Below are positions 11,608-25,312 of a stretch of DNA of 64,000 bases, in pieces (position 1 is the first letter of the stretch; each line of letters opens with the position of its first letter). A model generated the notes under the pieces. The model had not been told where the DNA came from, searched no databases, and saw nothing but the letters and a program-made list of their open reading frames with translations. The translations under genes were made by a program, and so were the position numbers. The stretch covers positions 30,672,501 to 30,736,500 of the forward strand of contig NC_080577.1 of the NCBI RefSeq assembly GCF_029962835.1. Direction: 5' to 3'. The DNA is from Magnolia sinica. Lineage: Eukaryota > Streptophyta > Magnoliopsida > Magnoliales > Magnoliaceae.

Positions 11608-12564
11608 ATCCTTTGTCCAGAAGGAAATGTGTTCAGGTGGTGACTAATGTGTAAGGGAGAATTTCAAAGTTAGTGCTACACTCCATATGTGTTTATTGGT
11701 TTATTTTGTTTATTTATTCAATTTCCTAGAATATTATACAATGACTCTCCACTATTCGAGATCTCCCTCTTCTTCTTTTTTTTTTTGGGTAACTCTAGGG
11801 ACGGTTACAAGAAGTCCAATCCCTTGTCCAGCTTCTTGTGTCACTTTTTTTTTTTGTTAAAGCCGTAAATTCTAAAAATGGTTTTTTCTTGACAGACTTC
11901 CACTAAATTTTTTTTAGTTCCCATACTATTTACCCGAATGATCTGAAATTTAAAAATTATGTCCCAGACTTCTCCTTATGGCTCTAAAAAATTTCTCAAG
12001 TTGAGTTTCCATTTATTGATCAGTGTTTCATCCCTTAAAGGGGTAAAAATGCTTGCTGTCTAGCAACATTTTTTGGTAAAATATTGTTATTGCTTGAATT
12101 TTATAGAATTCTTTACAGATTCAATCAAGCTAAAATTTTATAGGGAGGTTTCCAGAGACTTAAGTGAGCTACCAGAAAAGTTTCAAAATTTTCCAATAAA
12201 TCCACTTATTAAAACTAGTGGAGGTTTCTTATTGTGTCAGTTTTCACCAAAATGATTAAAAATTTTGGAAAAATTTTGGGGAACTTGTTTTTTTATTTAA
12301 AAATCCATTCTAAGATTATTTTTTAAAAAAAATTATGGTAATTTTGAGAATTTTCTCCCAAAGTACCTAGATCCATGGTCTCTCTAGATTTTACGTCTTT
12401 CTTAACAATTTCAATGGGGGACTTGAAGATGGATATCTAATTCCTCAACTTCCTAGTTCCTTTAGGAATTTACCTATGTATAGATATCTAATTCATGATC
12501 CTATCTTAGTCGCATAAAGCTTATGAAGGTACACGCCCTTGGGCCTTGTTAGTTTCATTCTCAT
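11608..12564 (-). other. Leader region of the dead gypsy element
   Basis: Non-coding sequence between the gag ATG (11607) and a PBS-like site (12565-12576), where the untranslated leader of the minus-strand element should lie. It includes T-rich tracts near 11780 and 11850. No gene seen. Confidence 0.45.
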
Positions 12565-12576
12565 GCATTGATCCCA
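12565..12576 (-). other. Degenerate primer-binding site
   Basis: On the minus strand TGGGATCAATGC lies just inside the LTR end; it matches the initiator-Met tRNA primer site TGGTATCAGAGC at 9 of 12 positions. Its place between the LTR end (12580) and gag supports the call. Confidence 0.45.
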
Positions 12577-12579
12577 ACT

Positions 12580-14306
12580 TGTAACGCCCCAAAAATCGAT
12601 TCCTGTGTATCTTGCACGGGATCCGCGTTCTGTGGTGTTAGACATTGTAATCAAGGCTTAACCCCTTGTACATTACATTCATTACATGCATTTTCATTCG
12701 CAAAGGTACCCATTCATGAGAATAAAACCAACCATACTATATAATTCTTATTCCATTAGAATATAAAAGTTCAACTAATCATTTTAATGCTCACTCAGGT
12801 GGGAGCTTATTACAAATATCCAAATTCACAATATGAAACATAAATAAAGCTAAGCTAGAATTTAAACATCAACACTATCATTCTTCATCACTCGGAGTAT
12901 TCTTCTGTAGGGAGATCATCATCTGTATCTTCGATATGCACATCACCTGCATCATTTGTATGGTTGGAGAGGGTCAATGCCCTACTTATAGTGATGGTTA
13001 TCCTTTAAGATTAACAATATTTCAAGTAATTCATCATAATAATAATATTAGGGTTGCGATACACCTCGTATTCCACCATTACGAGTGGTATCATTATGTG
13101 TAACCAATTTACATGAATGCTTGCCTAATATAGTATGTGCGACTCATCATACATAGTGATCACCACATTGTGGAATATAATTCATGAAAATTCGGTTCAC
13201 TTTGCGTCTTATAATTATAGAGGTTCGTCAGCTTGTACAACACTACCTTGGATTTATATAACATGTCGAGATAGTACAACACATGGATTGGATGAATTAC
13301 AAAACACTATTTATTCATGGAGCGACTAATTGTAATATCCAATACCAGAAAGGTGATGTAACATGCATTGTAGATTACTTACATCAATGTATGCACCACT
13401 ATCCAAATCTAAGAATTTACGCATCGACTAAGAGGGTCATTACCTAGAGTGTATTACGCCAACGATAAAACATACAAGTCATTATTGCGAGACCTTCAAC
13501 ATATCACTTGTGTTAACGAGAAAAGAATGGTGAGATTTAAATCATGCTTTAAAGAAAATTATCGTGTGACTAAACCATTCTCACAAATCTATCTTTAGAT
13601 TCCATAGAAATCATAGAAAAATCCTTATTAGGCAAAAATAAGAGAAGTAATGTATCAACCAACGTATGCTTACTTAAACTTAAAGGAATCCCTCACCTGT
13701 AACGTCAGATCTCCCTCAAGTGTTGTTAGAGTTTAGTGCACGCACTTTAGACTCAACTTCAACTATAGATTACACAAATTATATGATTATGGTTTAATCT
13801 AGGATTTCATCTTTCATCTATGTCTAAGTTAAAATAATTATTAGTCAAATTAAGAAACTTAACATAAATTGTAATGTAAATGGCCAACTTACGTTGATCA
13901 GCACCTAAGTCTTGTCCCCAAAAAAATAAAAATAAAATAGTTCAACACTACTCTTTCACTGAGTTAACTCGATCACAATCTACACACGTTTTGGAACTTT
14001 AAGTTTGATTGAAGGTTTATATATTAATGTTGATTTAAATTTATCTTCTACAGAAGATTACAAGAGAGATCTAATAAATCAACTCACCTTAGAAGTTTCT
14101 ATGAATTAATTCCGATTTGGTCTCGTTTCTTCTCTCTCTTTCTCCCTCTCTTTCCGTCTCTTTTCTTCTTCAATTTTTTGTGATTTCTTCCTTATAAAGG
14201 AGAGGTTTTTATATAGGATTTGAAAGGGGCATGTGTGAAGGCAACATTAATCAGACGCTAAGTTTTGTAGCATGTGAGAATAGGTTGCGTGTGATATGCT
14301 TGAACG
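12580..14306 (-). mobile_element. Degraded 5' LTR of the dead gypsy element (part)
   Basis: The plus strand starts TGTAACGCCCC at 12580, a typical gypsy LTR edge, next to the PBS-like site. On the minus strand a TATA-like TATATAAAAACC lies near 14208-14219, about 1.6 kb before the LTR end. The outer boundary was not found; the LTR is interrupted by a hAT element at 14307 and may continue beyond 14948. The middle has no coding potential. Confidence 0.45.
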
Positions 14307-14948
14307 TAGGGGTGTACATCGAGTTGAACCGAGTCGAGCTGGCCTTAACTCGACTTGGCTCGACAACTGGCTAACCTTAGCTCGAACTCGACTTAGCTCG
14401 GTCCTCGAGCCTGACTAGCTAGTTCGGCTCGGTTCGGTCAGCAACTCGGGCTAGCTTGGGCCAATTTTGAGCCAAGATCGAGCTGAGTTCACCATTGAGG
14501 CAATTCCACAAACACCTAGACTACACCTTCAAAATCCCTTTATATGTGAAATAAAAGCAATGGTTTTACGGGTATTTTATCTAACACCTTCTAAGCAACA
14601 TAAAAACCAAGAAAAACCAAGAAAAAAAGGGTATTTGTATCATGTACATACCTTCCTTGCCACCAGCCACACTTTGTTAAATCATTTTATCAAACACTTG
14701 GTGAGCAACATCAATGGCAAAGTAACCGAGTCACCGAACTGGTTCGATCCGAGTTCGATTCGAGCTGGATTTGATCCGAGTCGAGTCGAGCTGGGGCCTG
14801 CTTGAACTCAGCTTGAACTCATTTTTGGGCTAAAAAAATCATCTCGACTTGTCTCGAACTCAGCTTCGAGCCAAGTTGAATCGACCTTTTTCGAGTCAAG
14901 TCGAGTTGAGCCAGCTAACCTAGCTAGCTCGGTTCGTGTACACCCCTA
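14307..14948. mobile_element. hAT-type MITE, 642 bp
   Basis: Both ends read TAGGGGTGTACA inward, the terminus of a common plant hAT family. The flanks are 8-bp near-repeats, CTTGAACG (14299-14306) and CTTAAACA (14949-14956), which differ only by two G-to-A changes. The interior is built of short CTCGA/GCTCG-rich motifs and has no transposase; a 112-codon frame across it is incidental. Non-autonomous. Confidence 0.75.
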
Positions 14949-14956
14949 CTTAAACA

Positions 14957-15847
14957 CCCCACTAGAGTTGGATTTTGGGTATTCTCTCTCAAAAAACATT
15001 GATAAAAGTTTCTTGGTCTTGTTACCCTCTATGAGGTCCATCTGTTGGTTGTCCCAGATCTCTAAATCATGCTGTAAACCAAATTTATGTTTCCTATTGA
15101 ATTGGAGAAGATATTGAACTCTCCAATGATGAATTTCATGCTATTGGTTATTTCTTCATCGTGAATCTTGTGGACGTCTCTAATAGGTTTATAGAAGCTT
15201 CCGGGACTAAGAAATCATAGTTGTAGGTGATTTTATCTAGTGGGTTTCACAAGAACACTTTCCACACCTTGAAATCTCATTGCTGCGAGAACTTGGAGAA
15301 GCACATTCGAACCTGGTTTCTATGAGCCATTTTTGGTGTTGGAGGATTACAAGGACTCATGATAGGGGTTTTCATCTGGATATCTGCCATTCTTAGAAGT
15401 TTTCAAATTCGGTTTGGAGAAGAAGATCTATAGTGTTCGGTGTAGAAAACTCACACACTAACTTATTAAGACGTGTGATTGGCCTTTAGGGTTGATCGGT
15501 TAAGAGCTTCTCAATGAATGGCTATGATCTTACCATCATATTTGCCTTAATTGTGGGAGGTGGTTTCAGAAATTGATGTGTTTACTATTTCAAAAATTGA
15601 TGTGTTTACTATTTTAGTTCTGAATGCCAGCTCGAAGGGACATAGCTGGTTACGAAACATCAGGTGGGTCCCACCCTGATGTTATTCTGAGAATTCATTC
15701 TGTTCATTAGCTTAGTCGAGTCATGTTGACCCTCGAGTCTAAATATGAAGTCGATTCGAGCTTTAGGTGGGCCACACGTTATAAAACATGTGGGAGTGAC
15801 ATCCTCCGTTAAAACCTTTCAATAGCAGTAACACATAAGATGTCATG
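14957..15847. other. Non-coding, fold-back module remnants
   Basis: No gene. Contains part of the dispersed module at about 15650-15830 (CAGGTGGGTCCCACCCTGATG) and a short direct repeat of a GATGTGTTTACTATTT unit near 15577-15615. Confidence 0.5.
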
Positions 15848-17329
15848 TGCATTGTCACGCCTCAAACTCGGAAACCGGGCTCATAAAATTCTCGATCATC
15901 GAATCCGGTGCTGACAGCCTCCATAGTACCCCATTCTCGGCTCCGGCACCCATACACGAGGTTCTGACCCTGGGATCCCACAAGGAGGATTTTTAACATG
16001 AATTTGATTTGTAGTAAGCATAACCATAAGCATAACCCACAAACAACAGCCAACAACATCATCATAAATCCACTATGATAAAAAAAACTTTGAGTACAAT
16101 GCGCATAAAGGGAAATACAATAACAGAATCAGAAACTCCAGAAGTCTGCTGCACACCCCAATCTCATTGCTGATGCGGCGTCCTAATGTCATCTATATGC
16201 ATCAATCGTGCATAAGCTTATAAAAAGCTTAGAGGGTGGTGTAAGTGTGTGCGCAATATGAGCATGCTCAAAATACAATATCAGAGTAATATGGAATGAT
16301 GCTGATGAGTACATGAATGCAATCAGCCGTATTAAGGCTATACAGTGCAAGACATAAATGCTATCGGCTATATCAAGACCATGCGATGCAAGATGCAACT
16401 CAAGCATAGCAATCCTCATCTAAATCCACATACCAATGCAGCTCATCACTAGAGCATCAAATATCAGTATAGTTCTCATTCTGGACAATCACTGGGGTTT
16501 AGTACACTCCAAATGACACTGTCACTTTCCCACGCGCGCAGTTCAAGTGAGCATAAGAAACCTTACTATTTGCCTGACCAGTAGCCTGCCAATATCTATT
16601 TGGCATGTTGATAGCGAAACCATTCATAAGCTGGTCATACTCAGCCTAGCAATGCCCCTACCCTCGGGCGGGTAAGGCCATACCCCTTTCCAACCGACCA
16701 CGACATAGAAGGAGACGTGGCCTCTTAGTATTCGGCCCTCGTGCGTTCATGTATTCACTCAGTCTCGACGTTGGAGTCATCTTCTGGTACCATCAGGTTT
16801 AGAGATTTTCACCCAGAGACATTTATGACGCCCCAATGCTAATAACTGTATTTCCGGTGTCCGATCCGGTCATTCACGATATGCATGTGGAGGCCACAGC
16901 CCTGATGTTGCTAGGGCGTACAATAATCATATCATACAAATGTGAGGTGCATGAATCACACTATTAGTCATGCAACAATTCTACACGTACCGCGCGCTCA
17001 TGTGGGGCAATGCCACCTATCAGGGAGCCCCATAAACAGTCTACCTGAAGGCATATGCTATGATTAGTCACTCCTCATATTAAGCATACATATGATGCGT
17101 ATGAGCGTGAATCATGGAGCTATATTAAGCATGTTATATGGTGATGAACTCTATTCATAATGAAGATGGGCTTAGATGGCCTACACATAACAAGTATGGG
17201 CCTAACAATGGGCCCTAGGGAGACTTACAATGCAGACATTTAACCATCATGGCTTTTACAATGTGGATGTCAAACCATCATTACTCCCAAAGCATGGCCT
17301 GCTACATCAAGGTGAAATCACACATCGCA

Positions 17330-17540
17330 ATGGATGTCATATACAACAAGTGGGCCATATCAATGGGCCGCACTAATGGGCCTCATATACATCAAGTGGG
17401 CTGTATCAATGGGCTGCACCAATGGGCCTCATATACATCAAGTGGGCCGTATCAATGGGCCACACCAATGGGCCTTATATATATATATCAAATGGGCTAC
17501 ACCAACGGGCCGTACCAATGGGCATCATATACATCGTAAA
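17330..17540. repeat. TGGGCC-rich minisatellite in solo LTR
   Basis: About 30-bp irregular units of the form ATCAAGTGGGCC.TATCAATGGGCC are repeated several times. The same array occurs in the LTRs at 32930-33270 and 41930-42250, so it is part of this LTR family. Confidence 0.8.
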
Positions 17541-18296
17541 GGCCTCTCATGCAGGCCCAATGTACATCACATCAAGGTGAGGCCCATACATTATATGTCC
17601 ATTATATTATACCTACACCATTCATCTATTTTTAGGGATTATTTAGAGCATTACCAAAAAAATGAATCATATCATATCGAAAGATCATTTAGACCATACC
17701 ACAAATAATAGTGGAGATAATGATTTCCACTGTTTAATCCTCACAGGGCCACCATAGCATGTATTTTCCATCCAATCTATTCATATAGTCACAAAGACCT
17801 GAATAAAGAGGAAAAATAAATATCATATTGATCCGGAACTTCTGTACTCCCACAAGGATTTCAATGGTGGACGTTCAATCCCTCACTGGTTTGCAGTATG
17901 GTCCACCTGATAGACAGTTGGGATGAAGTACGTACATCAGAGGTGGGTCCTACCAAATGGACGGACAGCGCGGATATTTCTCATATACATCATGCGGGAC
18001 CCATTGAACTTGCTGCTGAAAACAGCAGCTATATAACAGGTGTGGTAGACCAGCCAGTCTGTGCCCATCGTCCAGATGGATGGTCTAGATTACAAATGGA
18101 TGGACGACGCTGATAAAACTCATACATCATGTGGGGTCTCGTCCAAATGGACGGACGGTGTGGATGTACCCCACATACATTATGGACCCATGGTCCTTGC
18201 TGTATTACAACAGTTATATAGCTACTGAAGGTATTTCAGCTAATCCGCTTCCAAAGCAGGTGGGTCCCACGTGGGGCCCACTACATACATATATGT

Positions 18297-18330
18297 ATGT
18301 GTGTGTATGTGTGTGTGTGTGTGTGTGTAT
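18297..18330. repeat. (TG)n microsatellite
   Basis: TG/TATG run inside the solo LTR. Confidence 0.9.
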
Positions 18331-19075
18331 ATTGTTTTGAATATCTCCAGCGTCCAGGCCCTAGACGGCCTGGATGTAAAACACATAAATCATGGTGGTG
18401 GTCCCCATCGTCCATACACTGGACGGTGTGGATATACATCACGTGTGAGCCCCACACGGAATGAATGGTTTGGATATGAAACATACCTCATGATCAGGGC
18501 CCACAGGACTTGATGTCATCCTTACCTCAACTATTAGCTGGGCCGGTCGAGCAATTAGATGGCTTGGATTAACAATTGCAGTGTGGTGGAGTTAATGCAG
18601 ATGGACGGTATATCACATATCTCAGGAGTGGGTCCCACCGTCCAAATGGACGGTGGAGATTAAAATACTTAAATCAAGGTGGTTCCACATGGTGGCTCAC
18701 TAGAGCTTGCTAATGTTTAAAGTAGCTCCAGTTGCTGGTGTGAGGTACTCCATCCAATCCATCAAGTTGGGTCGTGAATGGACGGTTTGGATGTAACCCA
18801 CGTAATTTGTTGACATCAATACAACAGGTACACCAGCCAATCTACTTTCTATAGTAGTAGGTCTCACATGCTGGGTACAACACATCTTCAAGGTGTGCCC
18901 CACGTTATGGATCAAGTTGATATTTGTGTTTTCACTCCATACAGGGACGCTAGATGTCTAGCGAATGGATGGACGGCTTGGATGAGGGACGTACGCCAAG
19001 TGGGGTCCACGTGGGTGGACGGCATGAATAAAATGCATACATTAAGGTTGGCCATGAAATAGGGAAGAAGGGGGG

Positions 19076-19077
<2 letters not shown>

Positions 19078-19136
<59 letters not shown>
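19078..19136. repeat. (GA)n microsatellite
   Basis: An almost perfect run of close to 30 GA units inside the solo LTR. Confidence 0.95.
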
Positions 19137-19138
<2 letters not shown>

Positions 19139-19918
19139 TATGAGAGGGGCCCTACCACTATGGGCCCCTCTCTTACAATACAACACATGCTTACATTATT
19201 TGGGTCCCACCGAATGTGGCCCCTCAAATCATCAAATCCATGCAATAAAAATACAAATCTAATCCTAGACAAGCACCCACCTTAGATCTTGGATTTTTTT
19301 TCTTCTACCAACGAGTTCTAGAGCTCCAAGGGATGAGATTCAACGGTTGGGGTTATTTTAGAGGGTCAGATGATGAGATTGGGTGGTAGGGAGGTGGGTC
19401 TCTCTTGGCTTCTTTCTCTCCTTATGATTTTTCTCTCATGGTTGTTTGGGATTTTGGTGGAGAATGGGATGGGATGGAGTGATGTATGGGAGAGAGGGAT
19501 GGTGTTGTAAGAAAGACGGGATGAGAGGGATGGGTGTTGTAAGAAAGGGTTGACTTTGGGAATGGGAGAGAGATGGGTAGGGTATGAGTTGGTACTTAAC
19601 TTGTGAAGGGATGTGTACTTGATTGATTGATGGATTGATGTGATGTATTATAGAGATTCTCTTGAAAATTGCAACGCGCAGTATTTTTCTCGAAATAAAC
19701 GTAGGCTGACATCTCTTGGCCCGGGCATCGTATTGGTGTGCGAGACGCGACATTGGAACTAGGGTACAAGTTTCGAGGTGAGCCGACTCAGAATCGTAGG
19801 ATGCGACTTAGGGTCACATGCAAACGTTGATTACAAGTTGCGGGTTGCCAAAATTAGACCGGGAGGACTGCGGAAGCCTACGGAACAATACGGTCTAGGA
19901 TACGGGACTTACATACAT

Positions 19919-20455
19919 GACATCCTTTATTTACAAATTTTTCTATTTTATTATCCTACCTTCTGTCATCTGTAATGTTTGAATCCACTGTCCAAATGTG
20001 TTGAATTTTGATAAGCAAACGATATTTTTCGTGTTCTTTTTATTGCTCAAATTTGGGGCCCAATCTCTCAAGGATGACCAAGAGGCTCCTTTAGTGGCTA
20101 GTACACTCTATGCTCTAAAACAATAGTTGTACACATCTACTTGAAATGATACCTGGTAGTTTGGGCATATGCCCTAATATCTTCATAATGATTGGTTTAT
20201 CCCATTATATGAGTGGCCCATTTGGCGGATCCAAATATGATGGATAGTTAGATGACATGCTAAACATAAAGAAGTTGGATGCAGCATCTTGATCATGTGT
20301 TTAGGAGATTGTGCAGTCAGTTTTCATGAACGGGTTACTAAAATAGTTATTTTTATCATTAAAGCGTCTCGTAGTGTGTTTAAGCGAGAAAAGAAGAAAA
20401 ATCTACATAATAATATAAACTTTTCTAGACCTAAGTATGGGAAATCTAGGTTATT
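19919..20455. other. Non-coding, nothing recognised
   Basis: Sequence between the solo LTR and the L1 remnant. The part above about 20190 may be decayed 3' L1 sequence, but no motif can be read. Confidence 0.4.
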
Positions 20456-22365
20456 ATACTTGGCTAGGAACATCTGTATTGTACGGATCAACGATAACCT
20501 ACCATTGAGGAAGAGAATGGTATCATATGCAAAAAGTAAGTGTAGGATAAGATGGCAAGTTTAAGGGAGGAGATAAGGAGAGAATTTTTCAGAAGTAAAC
20601 ATATTTTTAATCCCTTGGCTGAGAACTTCAGCTGCTAGAATAAAGATTACTAGAGATATAGGATCACCCTGTCTAATGCCCCTACTCGATTGTAAGAATC
20701 CTGACTGTTTGCCATTTATAAGAATTGAGAACCAAACTCCTTTCCGACAGCTCTGAACCAAGTTAATCCATCTTTGAGAGAAGCCAGACTTGAGAAGGAC
20801 TCTTTCTATAAAGTCCCATTCAATCTGATCATAAGCTTTTTCCATGTCAAGTTTGATGATAAGATTTTCTCGATGCGATTTCCTATCCAATTCATGGACC
20901 ATCTCCCTAGCAATGGAGATGTTCTCCACAATAGCTCTACCTTGGAGGAAGGCTCCCTGTTCTTCTAAAATGATATAGGGGAGGATAGAGGATAGCATGC
21001 AAGCAATACCTTTGGAGAATATCTTATAAAGAGGGTTGCATAAGCTGATAGGCCTGAAATCTGAGAGTAATTCTGGATTTGGCTTCTTAGGAATGAGGCA
21101 TATAGAGGTGCAATGGAAAGCTCTTGGTATAGGCCCACCTTTGAAAAATTCACATGCCTCATTATGGACATCATCAGCAATAATGTCTCAACAAAAGGTA
21201 AAAAATATCCTTAATAGCCATCCGACCCAGGGGCGCTATCAATAGGAATGGATAGTATAGCTTTTCTGACCTCTTCCCAAGAAGGTAGGGTTGTAAGCAT
21301 GCCATTAATGTGATTCGTTACCTAGTTTGGTATGCACTCCATAAGATCATTTTCCATGTTGGATCCTTGCGAAGTGAAGAGCTGCCTAAAGTATCTAACT
21401 GCTTGATGTTCTATCTCTTCAGTCGAGACTAGGTACGAACCAGATTCTAATTTGATCTTGTTTGTCGTCATTTTCCTTCTCCTTTCAAGCACGGAGTCAT
21501 GAAAAAATATTGTATTGTGATCACCTTCTTCGATCCAGGAGTTTTAAGACTTTTTCTTCCAGTAAATTTCTTCTTGGAGTTCAACTTTAACAAGAGTTTT
21601 TTTTTGCTTTCTTCAGCTTGGTAGTATCTTCTTCAGATAGGGAGTTTAAAAGAATATGTTCTGCTATGTTCACCTCCTCTTCGGCCCTTTGAATGTTGGA
21701 GAATATGTTTTCGAAAACATTTATGTTCCATTTCTTAAGGAAAGTCTTCAGTCTTTACATTTTAAGGAATAGACGATACATGGGGGTGGTTGTCACTTCT
21801 GTTTCCTAGTTATCTTTTACCACCAATAAGAGTTGATTATGCATGTACCACATCCTTTGAAATCTGAATTGTTTTGAGATAGTATTTGAATCTCTCCTCG
21901 GATTAAGCAGGAGTGGGGAGTGATCAGAATGAATTCTAGTGAGATGTTGAATGGAGGAGGAAGGAAAGGCTCACACCCATTCCAAGTTAACCAACATCCT
22001 ATCAAGTCTTGCTCATTTTCTATTAATCCATGTTCGATTATTACACCACATAAATTTAGAACCCTCAAAGCTTGTATCAATAAGAGAGCAATCATTTATT
22101 ACTTTTTGGAACTCTGCCATTGCCAAAAAATCCCCTCTCTTACTGCCCATACGTTCCTCTCCATTTATTGTAACATTAAAGTATCCACGCAAGACCCACA
22201 GACCCGAAACCATACACCGAGCTGCACACATGTCATTTCATATACTTCTTCTATTTGCTTTATCATAGAAGGCATAAATAACCAAGATGAAAACCACAGC
22301 CTATGTGTCTTCAATCAGGATTTTGATGGTGACACTTTATTTGGTTGCCATGATTGTTAATACTT
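20456..22365 (-). pseudogene. L1-type LINE remnant (endonuclease and RT)
   Basis: On the minus strand an apurinic-type endonuclease end (WVLRGYFNVTI near 22170-22200) is followed by a linker and an L1 reverse transcriptase. The RT shows EEQGAFLQGRAI, then KLDMEKAYDQIEWDF, then GIRQGDPISLVIFILA within 20561-20998. The catalytic block reads FAYDTILFLNG at about 20500-20533, where FADD is expected, so the first catalytic Asp is lost; the endonuclease GDFN is GYFN. There are several frameshifts and stops. It lacks the zinc-binding and RNase H tail seen in the L1 at 27.4 kb. Inactive. Confidence 0.85.
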
Positions 22366-22439
22366 AATAGAAATGGTGAGCAATCATATACTACATGTGG
22401 TGCTTGTATATGGAAAACGATTGAACATTAGTCAGATGA

Positions 22440-23930
22440 CGAGGCAACTGCTTCATCTACAAAAGATTGAAAAATTCTAGCTAAGATATTACGCCATTTT
22501 CCCTTGAAACCAATGTTACATATATTGTTCATGTCATCAAAAATAACTTCCTCTATGAAATGGTATTTCAAGAGTCGCACCAACAATATAATATTAAAGC
22601 ATCCTGCTTACTCTCCAATGCGAAAAACTTTTAACCACGACCACCCGACCTTTTCTTCAGATAGTCGCAACGTTAGACTCGGGTTAGCAGCTAGCGGTTT
22701 CAATCCATTCAAGACAATGAGTATTGCTTATAAGACATGACCTATTGTTCTGATGTCATATATATATAACTTACCACTATGAATGTGCATGAAGCAATCA
22801 TATCTTATGTTGTCCTTGCTTATTTATAGACCTTTTGAACCTTGTAATGACATTGACATATATATGTAACCTCTGATAGATGAGTTGAAGGAATTGTAGG
22901 AAGTTGGCACATACACTTATGATGACTCAAGCAATAAGATATTTCCTTGCATATACAAACATGTCTAGATGGAGCACTAAAGGATGCTTCGCTTGTCCTT
23001 GTTGCAATAAAGACACTCCATTAAATAGTTAAAATATGGTAAAAAGTTTATTTATATGGGTCATCGTCGATTCTTGGAATATGATCATAAGTTTAGAACT
23101 AATAGCAAATTTTTTAATGGTACAGAGGAATTTGGTGAGGCGCCGATTTCGCCATTTGGGTTTGATATGTTGGCTTAGTTGTAAGGAATTATCGTTACAT
23201 TTGGGAAGATGACTTCTAGCAATCATAGACATAAGAAAAGATGAGAGGATAATGTGAAAGAGCGATATAATTGGAAGGTAGAGTATTTTCTTCAATTTTC
23301 TATATTGGGAACATAATTTGTTGTGTCACAATATAGATGTGATGCATATTAAAAAGAATATGTGTGACAATGTGCATGGGACATTGTTGAATATTGAATA
23401 GAAAACAAAGACAATATAAAGGCACGTCTTAACCTGCAAGATATGGGTATAAGATAAATACTACATCTAAGGCAATGTTTATCGAATAAAATATACTTTT
23501 TGGTAAAGTCTTGAAGTGTGTGAAAGTTCCAAATGGTTATGCAACCAATATTTCACGATAGGTGCATCTCAAAGAGTGTAAAATTTTAAGACTCAAGAGC
23601 CATAACTATCATGTTATGATGCAACAACTACTTCTATTAGTGATACGAACAACACTGCCTCAGTGTGTGAGCTCAGTCTTACTTGAATTGAGCAGTTTCT
23701 TTAAGGAATTGTGTTCCAAAGTTGTCCGAGTAAAAGACTTCGATCGACTAGAATCTCGAATTGCGCTAACACATTGTCATTTAGAAAAGATTTTTTCATC
23801 AGTTATTTATTTATTTAATAATATGATACATTTGCTTGTTCATTTAGTGTCGAGGCCAAAATATTTGGACCGGTACAACATCGATGGATGTATCCCATGA
23901 CAAATCCGAAAGCCACAATATCAAGTCATT
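22440..23930 (+). pseudogene. CACTA transposase (TNP2 type) remnant
   Basis: Plus-strand translation with shifts and stops follows the TNP2/Transposase_21 family order: AKILRHFPLKP and FMSSKITSSMKWYF (22470-22565), DSRNVRLGLAASGFNPF (about 22665-22710), PLIDELKEL (about 22870-22895), CNKDTP and YMGHRRFLEYDHKFR (about 23000-23095), then DVMHIKKNMCDNVHGTLLN (about 23330-23390). A C-terminal block, LKSHNYHVMMQQLL, lies in the frame 23562-23900. In the family these parts form the catalytic transposase of En/Spm-like elements. It is broken throughout and cannot be active. No matching TIRs were located around it. The L1 remnant abuts its 5' side. Confidence 0.85.
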
Positions 23931-24644
23931 TAACTAATCTCAACCTGAACCAACCAGCCTCATCATTAAGGTAGATAATTATATGATATACATGCATATA
24001 TTTACATGTGTATTATGTCCTATATTATATATAGTTCAGTCAGTATACGATGATTGACATTGATTTATCATTTGTAGAATCACTTAGCAAAAAAGGGGAA
24101 GACTACAACTTACAGTAATACTGGGTTAAAATTTCGCACCAATTGAATAGTTCCTTTATTATGTTTTGAGATTATTGTGTTCTTAATTAGATGTAGTATA
24201 CAAATGAGTACTTATTTGATGCAATGCTTTGTGTTAAATAGTAAATTTTATTTGTAGGACGCGATCGAAGTTCTTCTTAATAGTAAGGATCCACTCTCAA
24301 AAGTAGGGGGCTCCAACTTAGATCTGCTTATTGGGAAATATCTATTCAAGTGGCAATGGTATGTTTGGAGGCTTTGATAAGACCCCATGGATGATACAAA
24401 ACAAATAAGGTGCACTTGGAACAAGTATTGCTTGGCCTGCTAGTTTATGTATGGTAAGATTTTATTATTATTATTATTATTATTTGCATATACAATAAAA
24501 CTTCTTATATAAGATTGTAAATATTAACTAATTTCTTTTTGTTATTTTGTTTTACAGGTTGCGACATAGATGGATTGAGCTAAATGGAGGGATCTCTCTG
24601 TTTTTTTTTTTTCATTATTTTTGAAAAATTGCTTTCATTTTGAG

Positions 24645-24685
<41 letters not shown>

Positions 24686-25011
24686 ATATATGTATATATA
24701 TAGTTTGGTTACAGTTTCTAGATTTACTTGGCTAAGCTTAGATTGAATTTCACTTTTAGCACTTTATTTTTTTGGTTAAATGTCATATCATCTCTTTCAT
24801 TATATTGGTTTTGCTTTGATCTTTGGAATCAATTTCCCCCTCTTTTTTGGTGAATCAAATAGAAGAAGACATCTCATGATTGAGGTTTTGCTATAACCTG
24901 TGTTGTTTTCTAAATTTCAACTATTTATGTGGATTGTGAGTTTCAATAGGATTTGATGGTGTTTTCTTCTGCAAAAGTTTACCTATAATTGTCATTGTTT
25001 GAAATGTCTAG
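23931..25011. other. Non-coding, possible element interior
   Basis: AT-rich DNA with a (TTA)n run near 24463-24484 and (TA)n near 24646-24680. Intron-like borders occur (a TTTTACAG acceptor-like site at about 24551), but no protein family is recognisable. Confidence 0.4.
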
Positions 25012-25093
25012 GTATACTCTACTGTTGGTATCCCTGATTATATTGCTCCAAAGGTTTTGCTAAAGAAGGGTTATGGAATGGAATGTGATTGGC
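25012..25093 (+). pseudogene. NDR-type AGC kinase exon fragment
   Basis: After an acceptor-like CTAG the plus strand encodes [13 protein letters not shown] followed by [13 protein letters not shown], the activation-segment region of plant NDR kinases (canonical TPDYIAPE in that place; here the APE glutamate is Lys). The frame runs into unrelated sequence after the conserved DW and stops. Only about 27 codons of a gene of several hundred remain, so this is a captured or relic exon. It lies about 1.1 kb beyond the TNP2 remnant. Confidence 0.75.
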
Positions 25094-25312
25094 GAGTATT
25101 TAGTTGGCAAGTCTTCTACTTATTGGCTGGATATATACAATCATTTTCATGGAATTAAACCTCATCTTTTTATTTCCCATTCCCCATCTAATATGCGTCT
25201 TTCTTGTTATTATGGTGCATATTGTCATTCTTCTTTACTAGAGGTTTACTATCAGTTTTTAGTTTGGATTGAATTGTATAAATTATTTATTGACCTTTTT
25301 TTTTCTATCAAG

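Larger units (their letters stand above)
15853..19913 (-). mobile_element. Solo LTR of the Tekay-type family, 4.06 kb
   Basis: Starts TGTCACGCCTCAAACTC and ends TACGGGACTTACA, matching the edges of the 4.05 kb LTRs at 31506-35555 and 40506-61251, and shares their interior (the CGGCTCC... block, the TGGGCC repeat array, the module with GACGGTGTGGAT). Flanks are TGCAT (15848-15852) and TACAT (19914-19918), one mismatch, consistent with an old 5-bp duplication. No gag-pol is attached, so it is a solo LTR; orientation is taken from the complete element. Frames inside it are not genes. Confidence 0.85.

Noticed and set aside
14467..14805. 112-codon frame
   Set aside because: Lies within the hAT MITE and has no transposase motif.
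17249..17708. Overlapping frames with repeated NGPH/QWA motifs
   Set aside because: They are translations of the TGGGCC minisatellite.
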